This document shows positions 16,164-24,490 of a stretch of DNA of 64,000 nucleotides, piece by piece. The notes under the pieces were generated by a model that was not told where the DNA came from, did not search any database, and worked only from the letters and a program-made list of their open reading frames with translations. The stretch's first letter is position 1, and each line of letters starts with the position of its first letter. The translations under genes were made by a program, and so were the position numbers. The stretch spans positions 3,146 through 67,145 of the forward strand of contig DATKBW010000045.1 of the NCBI GenBank assembly GCA_035513575.1. The letters are read 5' to 3'. The DNA comes from JAHWKI01 sp035513575 (GTDB taxonomy: Bacteria > Gemmatimonadota > Gemmatimonadetes > Longimicrobiales > RSA9).

Positions 16164-18320
16164 GTGGCCGACCCGATGAGCACGCACCGCCAGGCGGCGC
16201 TGACGCTGGAGAGGGACGGCGACGGCGTCGCCTGGCTCGTTTTCGACGACCCGGCCAGGAAGGTCAACGTCCTCTCCACGGCCGTGATGGAGCGTCTGTC
16301 GGCGCTCCTGGACGAGATCGAGCAGGGCGCCGCGGAGAGCGCCATCCGGGCGGTGGTGGTCCGCAGCGGGAAGGAAGGGAGCTTCATCGCCGGCGCGGAC
16401 GTGGACGAGATCGCGGCGGTGACGGACCCGGCGGAGGCGAGCGGCCGGGCCGCCGAGGCGCAGATGATCTTCCAGCGGCTGCACACGCTCCCGGTCCCCA
16501 CCGTGGCCGCCATCGACGGCGTCTGCCTGGGCGGTGGGACGGAGCTCGCCCTGGCGTGCGCGTTCCGCCTCGCCTCGGACCGCAAGGAGACGAAGATCGG
16601 CCTGCCGGAGGTCCGACTCGGGATCCTCCCGGGGTTCGGCGGGACGACGCGGCTGCCGCGGCTCATCGGCCTGGTGGCCGCCTCGGACCTGATCCTCACG
16701 GGCCGCACGGTGGACGCGCGCCGCGCCGAGAAGCTGGGTCTGGTCCACGAGCGCATGCATCCGGGCGTGCTCTACGCCCGCGCGAAAGAGGTTGCGCTCG
16801 CCGCCGCGGCGGGCGGCCCGACGCCGTCGCGACAGCGCCCCGGCCGGCTGCAGCGCGCTGCGGAGGCCACCGCCCCGGGTCGCCGGTTCATCCTCTCGCA
16901 GGCGCGGAAGCAGGTCCTGAAGGAGACGAAGGGGCACTACCCCGCCCCGCTGCGGGCCATCGAGGTGATGCGGCAGTCCGCCGGGAAGTCGCTGGAGCGC
17001 GCGCTCGCCATCGAGGCCGAGGCGGTCGGGGACCTGATCGCCACGGACATCTCCAAGAACCTGATCCACGTCTTCCACCTGATGGAGGACGCCCGGAAGG
17101 CCGGCCCGGCGGCGGCGCCGCGCCCGGTGGAGCGGGTGGCGGTGCTGGGTGCGGGCGTGATGGGCGGTGGCATCGCCCAGCTCCTCGCGCACCGGGGCAT
17201 CCGGGTCCGGCTCAAGGACATCAACCACGAGGCCCTCTCCGCCGGACTCCGCCACGCCCGGGAGCAGTTCGACCGGCTGGTGAAACGGCGGAAGCTGCGG
17301 CGCCGCGAGGCGGAGGACCGGATGAGCGCCATCGCGCCGTCGCTGGATTACTCCGGCTTCGGCACCGTCGACCTGGTCATCGAGGCGGTGGTGGAGCGGA
17401 TGGACGTGAAGCAGGCCGTGCTCCGGGAGACCGAGCAGGCCACCGGCGACGCGATCCTCACCACCAACACGTCCTCCCTGTCGGTGACCGAGATGCAGCG
17501 GGCGCTGGAGCGACCGGCCAACTTCGCCGGGATGCACTTCTTCAATCCCGTCCACCGCATGCCGCTCGTGGAGATCATCCGCGGCGAGGAGAGCAGCGAC
17601 GAGGCGGTGGCGACGGTGTTCGCGCTGACCCGGAAGCTGGACAAGACGCCGGTGATCGTGAAGGACGGCCCCGGCTTCCTCGTGAACCGCGTCCTCACGC
17701 CTTACCTGAACGAGGCCGGGTTCCTGCTGGCGGAGGGCGTTTCCATCGCGGAGATCGATGCGGCGCTGGTGGAGTTCGGCATGCCCATGGGCCCGCTACG
17801 GCTGCTGGACGAGGTGGGCCTGGACATCGCGCGCCACGCCGGGCAGACCATGCACGAGGCCTTCGGCGAGCGCCTCGAGCCGTCCCCCGCGCTCCGCGCC
17901 CTCGAGGGCACCGGCCGGCTCGGCCGGAAGAACGGCCGGGGGTTCTACCTGTACGAGGACGGGCGCGAGCAGCAGCCGGACCCGGCCATTTACGAGGAGC
18001 TCCGGGCCGCGGCAGGGGCCGGGCACCGCCCGATGGCCCCGGGAGTCATCCAGGACCGCTGCGTCCTTCCCATGATCAACGAAGCCGGCCGGATCCTGGA
18101 GGATGGGATCGCCCGCTCCCCCGGCGACGTGGACCTGGCAATGATCACGGGCACCGGCTTCCCGCCCTTCCGCGGCGGGCTGCTCCGTTACGCCGACGCG
18201 GTGGGGCTCCGGACGATCCTGGCGAAGCTCGAATCGTTCGAGAAGGAGCTCGGCATCCGGTTCGCCCCCGCGCCCCTGCTGCGCCGGAAAGCGGAGGCGG
18301 GGGAGGGGTTCTACGGCTGA
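16164..18320 (+). CDS. fadJ: Fatty acid oxidation multifunctional enzyme, FadJ/FadB type
   Basis: A 718-residue bifunctional beta-oxidation enzyme. The N-terminal crotonase domain (about 1-190) hydrates enoyl-CoA: FIAGADVDEIAAV and GGGTELALACAF build the oxyanion hole, and LPEVRLGILPGFGGT carries the catalytic glutamates. From residue ~329 a Rossmann motif GAGVMGGGIAQ starts the L-3-hydroxyacyl-CoA dehydrogenase, with the catalytic pair around FFNPVHRMPLVE, and a C-terminal duplicated dehydrogenase domain follows. Length equals the family norm. The start is a GTG two bases after the previous stop; an ATG four codons later is an alternative. No thiolase partner is adjacent. Confidence 0.95.
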   Translation: MADPMSTHRQAALTLERDGDGVAWLVFDDPARKVNVLSTAVMERLSALLDEIEQGAAESAIRAVVVRSGKEGSFIAGADVDEIAAVTDPAEASGRAAEAQMIFQRLHTLPVPTVAAIDGVCLGGGTELALACAFRLASDRKETKIGLPEVRLGILPGFGGTTRLPRLIGLVAASDLILTGRTVDARRAEKLGLVHERMHPGVLYARAKEVALAAAAGGPTPSRQRPGRLQRAAEATAPGRRFILSQARKQVLKETKGHYPAPLRAIEVMRQSAGKSLERALAIEAEAVGDLIATDISKNLIHVFHLMEDARKAGPAAAPRPVERVAVLGAGVMGGGIAQLLAHRGIRVRLKDINHEALSAGLRHAREQFDRLVKRRKLRRREAEDRMSAIAPSLDYSGFGTVDLVIEAVVERMDVKQAVLRETEQATGDAILTTNTSSLSVTEMQRALERPANFAGMHFFNPVHRMPLVEIIRGEESSDEAVATVFALTRKLDKTPVIVKDGPGFLVNRVLTPYLNEAGFLLAEGVSIAEIDAALVEFGMPMGPLRLLDEVGLDIARHAGQTMHEAFGERLEPSPALRALEGTGRLGRKNGRGFYLYEDGREQQPDPAIYEELRAAAGAGHRPMAPGVIQDRCVLPMINEAGRILEDGIARSPGDVDLAMITGTGFPPFRGGLLRYADAVGLRTILAKLESFEKELGIRFAPAPLLRRKAEAGEGFYG

Positions 18321-18913
18321 GGACGACGCCCCGGCCGGTCCGCATCCGCTATCACCGCCCCCCCGACCGCGAGGAGGTCTTCCACCAGACGCTGGTCCAC
18401 GAGACCGCCGAGGTGCTGGTGACCTGGCTGCCCCGGGCCGGGATCGCCCGCCCCGTGGTCATCGAGGGCCGGACGATGCTGGAGGCGGACTCGCCCGTCG
18501 TCTGGTTCACGTTCCCGGGAGCCCACCACGACATTGGCCGGTTCCACACCCCCGAGGGCGTGCTCACCGCGACCTATGCCGACATCCTGACGCCCGTGGA
18601 GGTGGAAGGGGACGAGTGGCGGACCACCGACCTGTTCCTCGACGTCCTGCTCGAGCCCGGTCGCGCTCCCGTGGTGCTGGACGCGGACGAGCTGGAAGAG
18701 GCGGTGGCGAAGGGGTGGCTGGACCCTGCCATGGCGCGGCTGGCCGAGGCGGAGGCCGCCCGGCTCGTGGCGGCGGCGCGCGCCGGGTCGTGGCCGCCCC
18801 CCGTCGTCCGGGAGTGGCCGCTGGAGCGGGCCCGCGCCGCGGCCACCCGCGGGCACACGTCGCCGGGGTCCGGTGTATCCCCGGCGACCCCACGATCGCA
18901 ACCGGAGGACTGA
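18317..18913 (+). CDS. DUF402 domain protein, apparent CTG start
   Basis: A protein of about 198 residues matching the DUF402 fold: VRIRYHRPPDREEVF at the start, then a central VVWFTFPGAHHDIGRFH block and TDLFLDVLLEPG, which carries the conserved acidic residues. Some family members are nucleoside di/triphosphatases (Ntdp), others RNA-associated. No ATG or GTG lies in frame before the conserved start. The first candidate is a CTG at 18317 that overlaps the fadJ stop as CTGA and follows a strong GGGGGAGGGG ribosome site. The gene ends in a TGATG overlap with the next one. Start assignment is uncertain; the family call is fairly good. Confidence 0.72.
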   Translation: MRTTPRPVRIRYHRPPDREEVFHQTLVHETAEVLVTWLPRAGIARPVVIEGRTMLEADSPVVWFTFPGAHHDIGRFHTPEGVLTATYADILTPVEVEGDEWRTTDLFLDVLLEPGRAPVVLDADELEEAVAKGWLDPAMARLAEAEAARLVAAARAGSWPPPVVREWPLERARAAATRGHTSPGSGVSPATPRSQPED

Positions 18914-19581
18914 TGCCGCACCGACCACTTCGCGCCCTCGCCCTCGCGGCGCTGGCCGCCCCCCTCCTCGCCGCCGCGCCGGGCGCGCTGGCCGCCCAGG
19001 CGGCCCCCGCGCCCGCGGGCCCGGACGCGATCATCCAGCGGGCGCTGGAGAGCCGGACCAAGGGGAACGCGGACGCGGCGGTCGTGGTGTTCGAGATCGC
19101 GGACTTCCAGTGTCCGTACTGCGCCACGTTCTCCCGCACGGTCGCCCCGGCGGTGGACGAGAAGTACGTCGATACCGGGAAGGTGCAGTGGGTGTTCGTG
19201 AACATGCCGCTCCACACGCACCCCCTGGCCTGGCACGCCGCCGAGGCCGCGCTGTGCGCCGGTGTGGCCGGGGACAAGTTCTGGGCGATGCACGACCGGC
19301 TGTTCGAGGAGCAGCAGGCGTGGGGCCGCGCCGCCGACCCCGGTGCCCGGTTCGCGGAGTACGCCCGCGCCCTGGGCGTTCCCATGGCCGAATACGGGAC
19401 GTGCGTGGACCAGGACCAAGTGGCCAGCCTGATCCTCCAGGACGTGGGGTCCGCCGTGAGCGCCCGCGTGGACGGGACGCCCACGTTCATCATCATGAAG
19501 GGGCAGCAGGTGGTGCAGCGGCTCGTGGGCGTGCAGAGCCCCGAGGAGTGGAGCAGGATCCTGGACGAGGCGCTCAGGTAG
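18913..19581 (+). CDS. Periplasmic DsbA-like thioredoxin-fold protein
   Basis: A 222-residue secreted protein with a signal peptide (residues 1-~29, cleavage near ALAAQA) and a DsbA-like domain. The active site C67PYC70 sits in EIADFQCPYC, and VDGTPTFIIMKG is the cis-proline loop. It should oxidise or isomerise cysteines of exported proteins. GGAGG lies 5 bases before the ATG, which overlaps the stop of the DUF402 gene. A second DsbA-like gene and VKOR lie convergently just downstream, so the region is an oxidative folding neighbourhood. Confidence 0.9.
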   Translation: MPHRPLRALALAALAAPLLAAAPGALAAQAAPAPAGPDAIIQRALESRTKGNADAAVVVFEIADFQCPYCATFSRTVAPAVDEKYVDTGKVQWVFVNMPLHTHPLAWHAAEAALCAGVAGDKFWAMHDRLFEEQQAWGRAADPGARFAEYARALGVPMAEYGTCVDQDQVASLILQDVGSAVSARVDGTPTFIIMKGQQVVQRLVGVQSPEEWSRILDEALR

Positions 19582-19613
19582 GCGCGGACGGGCCCTCCCC
19601 GGCGGCGCGGTGC

Positions 19614-19649
19614 AACGGCGGCTTCCGCGGGGGCCGCCGTTCCTATTTC
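19614..19649. terminator. Terminator between convergent dsbA-like and VKOR genes
   Basis: A 9-base-pair perfect stem (19614-19622 with 19633-19641), a 10-base loop and a short CCTATTTCC tail. It lies between two converging genes and overlaps the end of the VKOR gene, so it may stop transcription from either side, although its T-tract is weak. Confidence 0.5.
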
Positions 19650-20074
19650 CGGAGCCGCTTCGCCTCGGGGAGGGAGAAGACGAACGTCGCCGAGGCGATG
19701 AGGGCGGAGGCGATGCACCAGCGGCACCACGCCTGGATGACCCATTCCTCGAGGGCGCTCAGGTAGAGGGAGAACGCGAACGCGGCCCCCGTGAGGAGCA
19801 GCAGCCCCCACGAGACCCAGGCCGCCGTGACGAACCGGGGCCGGGTTCCGGCGAGCGCCACCCCCAGGATCCCCAGGTACCCGGCCACCCCCCACGCGGC
19901 CACCGGGACGCCGAGGAAGTACGCGAACCTGGTGGCCTGGACGATCTCGCAGCCGCCGTCGATGCCGCACGCCAGCGTGCCCAGGTGGCCCAGCTTGTAG
20001 AGGAGGAGGTACGTGGAGACGAAGGCGCCCACGAGGGCGGCCGCCGCCACGACCATCCTGTTCTGCGGCATCAT
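19643..20074 (-). CDS. Vitamin K epoxide reductase (VKOR) family membrane protein
   Basis: A 143-residue four-helix membrane protein of the VKOR family, the bacterial functional replacement for DsbB that re-oxidises DsbA-like proteins using quinone. Loop cysteines C36 and C42 (LACGIDGGCEIV) and the active-site pair C117RWC120 (WCRWCIASA) are in the expected places. The ATG overlaps the stop of the upstream DsbA-like gene as ATGA, so the redox pair is cotranslated. Confidence 0.92.
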   Translation of the reverse strand: MMPQNRMVVAAAALVGAFVSTYLLLYKLGHLGTLACGIDGGCEIVQATRFAYFLGVPVAAWGVAGYLGILGVALAGTRPRFVTAAWVSWGLLLLTGAAFAFSLYLSALEEWVIQAWCRWCIASALIASATFVFSLPEAKRLRK

Positions 20075-20829
20075 TGACCGGCGCCGCCCTCCTCCTGGAC
20101 GATCTCCTGCAGGATGGTGAGGAGCTGGTCCCCCATGTCCTGGATGGTGCGGCCGCCGACCAGGCGGTTGTTGATCAGGACGGTGGGCGTGCTCGCGACG
20201 CCGAGCTGCTCGCCCAGCCGCCGGTTGGCGGTGACCACGTCGGCGAACCGGTCGCTCCTGAGGCAGCGCTCGAATTCGCGCCGGTCGAGCCCGATCTCCG
20301 CCGCGTAGTCGACGAACTCGTCCGCGGCGTCCTGCTCGGCGGCCCAGTCCGACTGTTCCTGGTACAGCTTGTCGTGCATCGCCCAGTACGCGTCGCGCCC
20401 CTCGAGCTGCTGCTCGCCCCCGCAGCGCGCCGCGCGCGCCGCCAGGAAGGAGTGGACATGGGACCCGCCCAGCGGGAAGTCGTAGTACACGAGCTGCGCC
20501 TGCCCTCGCTCGATGTACGGCATGAGGCGGGGCTTGACCTGAAGGGAAAACACGCCGCAGCCGGGGCACTGGAAATCGGCGAACTCCACGATCTTGACCG
20601 GAGCGTTCTCGTCCCCCAGCCGCAGCGGGGTGGCCCGTTCGTAGAGCTCCTGGACGTTCGCGGTCTCGAGGTCGATCGGGTCCGTCGCCGTCGTGCCGCC
20701 ACCACCGGCGAGGGCGTAGGCGATGGCGATGATCCCGGCCAGCGCGATGACCCCCAGCACGATGTAGAAGACCGTGTTGTTGCCGCCCGCCCCCTGCGGC
20801 GGCGTTCCCTTTCGCTGTCTCTGCGCCAC
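20071..20829 (-). CDS. Membrane-anchored DsbA-like disulfide oxidoreductase
   Basis: A 252-residue protein with one N-terminal membrane anchor (about 20-40) and a periplasmic DsbA/DSBA-like thioredoxin fold. The active site is C88PGC91 (FADFQCPGC) and the cis-Pro loop is VASTPTVLINN. A Cys pair outside the active site (ARCGGE and ERCLRSD) may form a structural disulfide. It starts at a GTG behind GGAGGGG and is coupled to VKOR, its likely re-oxidant. It differs from the secreted CPYC protein at 18913 in anchor and active-site dipeptide, so the two may act on different substrates. Confidence 0.9.
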   Translation of the reverse strand: MAQRQRKGTPPQGAGGNNTVFYIVLGVIALAGIIAIAYALAGGGGTTATDPIDLETANVQELYERATPLRLGDENAPVKIVEFADFQCPGCGVFSLQVKPRLMPYIERGQAQLVYYDFPLGGSHVHSFLAARAARCGGEQQLEGRDAYWAMHDKLYQEQSDWAAEQDAADEFVDYAAEIGLDRREFERCLRSDRFADVVTANRRLGEQLGVASTPTVLINNRLVGGRTIQDMGDQLLTILQEIVQEEGGAGQ

Positions 20830-20913
20830 TTCGCGTCCCCTCCGTTTCCGTATGAGTTCCCGATGCCGCGGCCGGTGCGACTTCCGAAAGATGCGGGCGT
20901 TTCCGCGGGTGCG

Positions 20914-21615
20914 CTACTCGCCGAGGGCCTCGATCGCCGCCACGGCCCGCCCGGTCTCCGCCAGATCCGAGAGGACCACGTCCGCCCCGGCCTCCCACAG
21001 CTCTTCGGCGGTGTGCTTCCCGGTGGCCACGGCCACCGCCCAGACGCCGAGCGACCGTCCGCAGGTCACGTCGAAGGGGGTGTCGCCGATGATCACCACG
21101 TCCCTGCCCCGGAAATGGATCCCGGACCGATACCGGGCGCGTCGCACCGCCACCGCCGGGAGACGGTCCCTGCGCTCGTGGTCGGAGCCGTAGGCGCCGA
21201 AGTCGAAGCGGTGCCAGAGATCCGCCGCGGAGAGCTTCAGCCTCGCCCCCTCCTCGATGTTCCCCGTCAGGAGCGCCACCAGGTGCTCGCCCGAAGCGTG
21301 GAGCGCGTCCAGGAGCGGCGGGACCCCCGGCAGCACGTCGACGCGGGCGCCCGGCCGCGCGAGCTCCTCCGCGAGCTCCCGCAGGTAGGACCGCCAGAGC
21401 CCGGTCAGCCCCGCGTCGATGGCGGCGTCCCCGAGACCCGCGATTCGCAGGAGCTCGCGGGCGATCTGGGGGTCCGTCCGCCCGTGGAAGTCGTACGTCT
21501 CGATGGGGCCGGTCTCGCCGTACGTATCCAGCAGCGCGCGGCGGAACGCGCGGGATGCCGCGCCCCGCGTGCTGAGGAGCGTGCCATCGATGTCGAAGAG
21601 GACCAGCTTCCTCAC
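20914..21615 (-). CDS. HAD-family hydrolase (phosphoglycolate phosphatase-like)
   Basis: A 233-residue HAD phosphatase: motif I DIDGTLL with the nucleophilic Asp at residue 8, a helical cap, motif II LLTGN, and motif IV IGDTPFDV near residue 180. The cap and size resemble the Gph/PGP branch that removes phosphate from small metabolites. The substrate cannot be told. The GTG start overlaps the stop of the P1 peptidase gene as GTGA. Confidence 0.87.
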   Translation of the reverse strand: MRKLVLFDIDGTLLSTRGAASRAFRRALLDTYGETGPIETYDFHGRTDPQIARELLRIAGLGDAAIDAGLTGLWRSYLRELAEELARPGARVDVLPGVPPLLDALHASGEHLVALLTGNIEEGARLKLSAADLWHRFDFGAYGSDHERRDRLPAVAVRRARYRSGIHFRGRDVVIIGDTPFDVTCGRSLGVWAVAVATGKHTAEELWEAGADVVLSDLAETGRAVAAIEALGE

Positions 21616-22535
21616 GATGGCGTCCTGACGGCCCGCTGGATGGACTCCGCGACGGCCTCGGCCGCCATCGCCCCCAGCGCCAGCAGCGGTTCCGGCGGCA
21701 GCCGGTCGGCACGTTCCGCGGTGGACACGGCGAAGGTGAGGTCGCCATCGAAGGGCGTGTGGGCGGGGGCGATCCGCCGGGCCTGTCCCGCGGAGCCGGC
21801 GCGGGCCAGCCCCTGCAGCGCGGTCCGGTCCAGCGGGGCATCCGTGGCGACCACGCACAGCGTCGTGTTGGTCCCGGGGAACGCGGGCCAGCCGAGCCCG
21901 CCGGAGCGGAGCAGCCGGGCCGAGTCCGCGAAGCCGCCGTGCCCGTCCCGGGCGCCGGCGACGATCCGCCCGTCGCCATCCAGGACGTCGCCGAGCGCGT
22001 TGACCACCGCGAGAGCGCCGACCGTGAAGCCGGCACCGCGCACGGCCGCGGTGCCCACGCCCCCGGCCATGGCCCGCTCGGGCCCGAGGACCTTCCCCAC
22101 CGTCGCGCCCGTCCCGGCGCCGACCCGCCCCTCCGTCACGTCGCTGCCGGCGGCTTCGCAGGCGGCGCGGCCCATGGCGGGATCCGGACGGCGGTCGGGG
22201 CGGCCCACGGCCAGGTCGAAGATCACCGCCGCGGGGACGATGGGGACGCGCGCCACCCCCGCGTCGAACCCGTGGCCGTGCTCTTCGAGCCACGAGGCGA
22301 CGCCGTCCGCCGCCGCCAGGCCGAACGCGGACCCCCCCGTGAGCAGGATCGCGTCGGCCCGATCCACGAGGTGAAGGGGGGAGATGGCCTCGAGCTCGCG
22401 GGTCCCGGTGGCCGTGCCGCGCACGTCGCAGGCCGCCCGGAAAGGGCCGAGGATGACGGTGCAGCCGGTGACCGCGTCCCGGTCGGTTGCATGGCCCACG
22501 CGGATCCCCGGCACATCGGTGATGCGGCCGCTCAC
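21612..22535 (-). CDS. P1 family peptidase (DmpA/S58-like)
   Basis: A 307-residue N-terminal-nucleophile hydrolase of the DmpA/P1 family, which self-cleaves and acts as aminopeptidase or beta-peptidyl aminopeptidase. It opens ITDVPGIRVGHATD, has the GGSAFGLAAADGV helix with the strictly conserved Gly-rich core, and the self-cleavage site lies in PGTNTTLCVVATDA, where a Thr would be the nucleophile. The start is a GTG overlapping the previous gene's stop. No signal peptide is visible, so it should be cytoplasmic. Confidence 0.9.
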   Translation of the reverse strand: MSGRITDVPGIRVGHATDRDAVTGCTVILGPFRAACDVRGTATGTRELEAISPLHLVDRADAILLTGGSAFGLAAADGVASWLEEHGHGFDAGVARVPIVPAAVIFDLAVGRPDRRPDPAMGRAACEAAGSDVTEGRVGAGTGATVGKVLGPERAMAGGVGTAAVRGAGFTVGALAVVNALGDVLDGDGRIVAGARDGHGGFADSARLLRSGGLGWPAFPGTNTTLCVVATDAPLDRTALQGLARAGSAGQARRIAPAHTPFDGDLTFAVSTAERADRLPPEPLLALGAMAAEAVAESIQRAVRTPS

Positions 22536-23275
22536 GACCCGCTGCGCCCCCGGACCTGGCTGGCGAACGCGGCGAAGAGCAGGATGTTGGGGTCGGTCTC
22601 CGGCGCCTCCGCCTCGTGGCGCTCGGGGTGCCACTGGACGCCGATGACCCAGTCGTGGTCCGTGGCCTCGATGCCCTCGATCAGGCCGTCGGTGGCGAGG
22701 GCGGTGCAGCGGATGTTGGAGCCCAGGTCCCTCACCGCCTGGTGATGGAAGGAGTTGATCTCCAGCGGCTCGCATTCCCGGAGGATCTCGCGCAGCAGGC
22801 TGGCGTCCTCGCAGCGCACCTCGTGGGTGTGCTCGCCCCAGGGCGCGTCCTGGTAATGCGTGGCCTTCGTCCCCCACTGCGTCGGCAGGTCCTGGTACAG
22901 GGTGCCGCCGAAGTACACGTTCAGCACCTGCATGCCGCGGCAGATCCCCAGGACCGGCAGCTCCCGCTCCAGGGCCGCATCCAGCGCGCGCCACTCCATG
23001 GCGTCACGGCCGGCGTTCACCGTCCCGATCTCCGGAGTGGGCTCCTCGCCGTACCGGGCCGGGTCGATGTCCTCGCCGCCCGTGAGGACCAGCCCCGCGC
23101 ACGCGTCGACCAGCCGCTCCACGGCCTCCGGCTCGTGGGCGGGCGTGACGAGGATGGGCGTGAGCCCTACCCGCGCCAGGACTCTCACGTAATTGGCGTA
23201 AAGGGAGATCTGGGGCTTGCGGTGACCGCCCCCGTTGGGGTTCAGCGTCGTGGTGACTGCGACGAAGGGATCCAT
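22532..23275 (-). CDS. Class I glutamine amidotransferase-like, gamma-glutamyl-GABA hydrolase family
   Basis: A 247-residue class I glutamine amidotransferase fold of the PuuD/peptidase C26 family. The nucleophile Cys lies in GICRGMQVLNVYFGG and the catalytic His and Glu in GVQWHPE. An early VTPAHEPEAVERLVD block and LTGGEDIDPARYG are typical. PuuD hydrolyses gamma-glutamyl-GABA; relatives act on other gamma-glutamyl compounds, and no putrescine genes are near, so the substrate is open. The gene overlaps the end of the alkaline phosphatase gene by 34 bases. Confidence 0.9.
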   Translation of the reverse strand: MDPFVAVTTTLNPNGGGHRKPQISLYANYVRVLARVGLTPILVTPAHEPEAVERLVDACAGLVLTGGEDIDPARYGEEPTPEIGTVNAGRDAMEWRALDAALERELPVLGICRGMQVLNVYFGGTLYQDLPTQWGTKATHYQDAPWGEHTHEVRCEDASLLREILRECEPLEINSFHHQAVRDLGSNIRCTALATDGLIEGIEATDHDWVIGVQWHPERHEAEAPETDPNILLFAAFASQVRGRSGS

Positions 23276-24426
23276 TCGGCTCCGGATTCGGTGCTCGCCC
23301 TGGCGCGGGCCCGAGCCGGCCCGCCCCGGGCCACCATCTCCAGCAAGAGCCGTCCCACGACGTCGTTGTCCTTGACGCCGCCGAACGCGGCGGCCCCCGG
23401 GCCCCCGGCGAAGAGCGGGACCATCTCCGCGGTGTGTCCCTCTGTGGTGTAATGGGCCCGGAACACGCCCATGGCATCGGCGTGGAGCGCGAGCCCGCCG
23501 GTGGAGTGGTCCGCCACCACGACGATGAGCGTGTTGGACCGCCGTTCCCCCTGGAAGCGGAGCGCCTCCCGGATGGCCAGGTCGAAGTCCAGGACCTCGG
23601 CGATGACCTCGCGGAGCGGCGCGTTCTCGTGGCCGCGCCAGTCGATCTGCGAGCCCTCGACCATCAGGAAGAAGCCGTCCCGGTCCCGGGCCAGCACGTC
23701 GATCGCGCCGCGCGTGAGCTCCGCCAGCGCCGGCTCCCTCGAACCCGCCGGCGGCGGGTTGTTCTCCGCGAACAGCCCCACGAGCGTCCGGACCGTGTCC
23801 ATGTTCAGCGCACGGTACTGCTCGGGCGTGGTCACGTAGGTCGCCCGGCGCGTGATCCGCCCCAGGAGGTCGACGGAGTCCGGCCGCTGGCGCGGGTCGA
23901 AGAACTGGCGCCCCCCGCCCAGCAGCACGTCGATTCCCCGCTCGGCGATCCCGGCCGCGATCTCGTTGTGGTAGGTGCGGCTCGGCACGTGGGCCGCGAA
24001 CGCCGCCGGTGTCGCGTGGGTCAGCGTGGCCGTCGCCACCAGCCCGGTGGCCATCCCCCGGGACTCCGCCAACTCGAGGACCGTCTGCACGGGCGTGGAG
24101 TCCGGTCCCACGCCGATCGCGCCGTTGAACGTCCGCACCCCCGATGCGAACGCCGTCGCCCCGGCGGCGCTGTCGGTGATCCGGCTGTTGCTGGCCTCGA
24201 CATCCACCAGCCCCACCACCGGGAGGGCCTCGATGGCCAGCTCGGACGCGGAGAGCTTCGCGGCGCTCCAGTACGTGAGGCCCGCGCCATCGCCGATGAA
24301 GAGGATGACGCTGAAGGGGCCTTCCAGCGCCTCGCCGCCTTCCATCGGGACGGGGGGCACGGCCGGCGGGCCCGAGGGGGCGCAGGCCCCTACCGCGAGG
24401 GTCAGGAGGGTCAGGAGTCGCTTCAT
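23242..24426 (-). CDS. Alkaline phosphatase lipoprotein (PhoA superfamily)
   Basis: A 394-residue alkaline phosphatase. A lipobox (LAVGAC, Cys15) predicts an outer-membrane or periplasmic lipoprotein. Metal and nucleophile sites are intact: D46 in FIGDGAG, nucleophile S86 in ITDSAAGATAF, THATPAAF, the MVEGSQIDWRGH block and VADHSTGG. It releases phosphate from organic esters. The extreme C-terminus, after a block ending VKDNDVVGRLL, is Arg/Ala-rich and overlaps the next gene. A promoter is predicted in the 64-base spacer upstream. Confidence 0.92.
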   Translation of the reverse strand: MKRLLTLLTLAVGACAPSGPPAVPPVPMEGGEALEGPFSVILFIGDGAGLTYWSAAKLSASELAIEALPVVGLVDVEASNSRITDSAAGATAFASGVRTFNGAIGVGPDSTPVQTVLELAESRGMATGLVATATLTHATPAAFAAHVPSRTYHNEIAAGIAERGIDVLLGGGRQFFDPRQRPDSVDLLGRITRRATYVTTPEQYRALNMDTVRTLVGLFAENNPPPAGSREPALAELTRGAIDVLARDRDGFFLMVEGSQIDWRGHENAPLREVIAEVLDFDLAIREALRFQGERRSNTLIVVVADHSTGGLALHADAMGVFRAHYTTEGHTAEMVPLFAGGPGAAAFGGVKDNDVVGRLLLEMVARGGPARARARASTESGAEWIPSSQSPRR

Positions 24427-24459
24427 GCGCTTCTCTTCGTGATGGCTGGACCGCGGCTG

Positions 24460-24488
24460 AATAGAACCGCTGGCCGGTGGCCCGGCAA
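24460..24488 (-). promoter_or_regulatory. Predicted promoter of the alkaline phosphatase gene
   Basis: On the minus strand TTGCCG (24488-24483), 17 bases and TCTATT (24465-24460). Transcription would begin near 24453, 27 bases before the start codon. No Pho-box-like repeat is seen. Confidence 0.45.
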
Positions 24489-24490
24489 CC

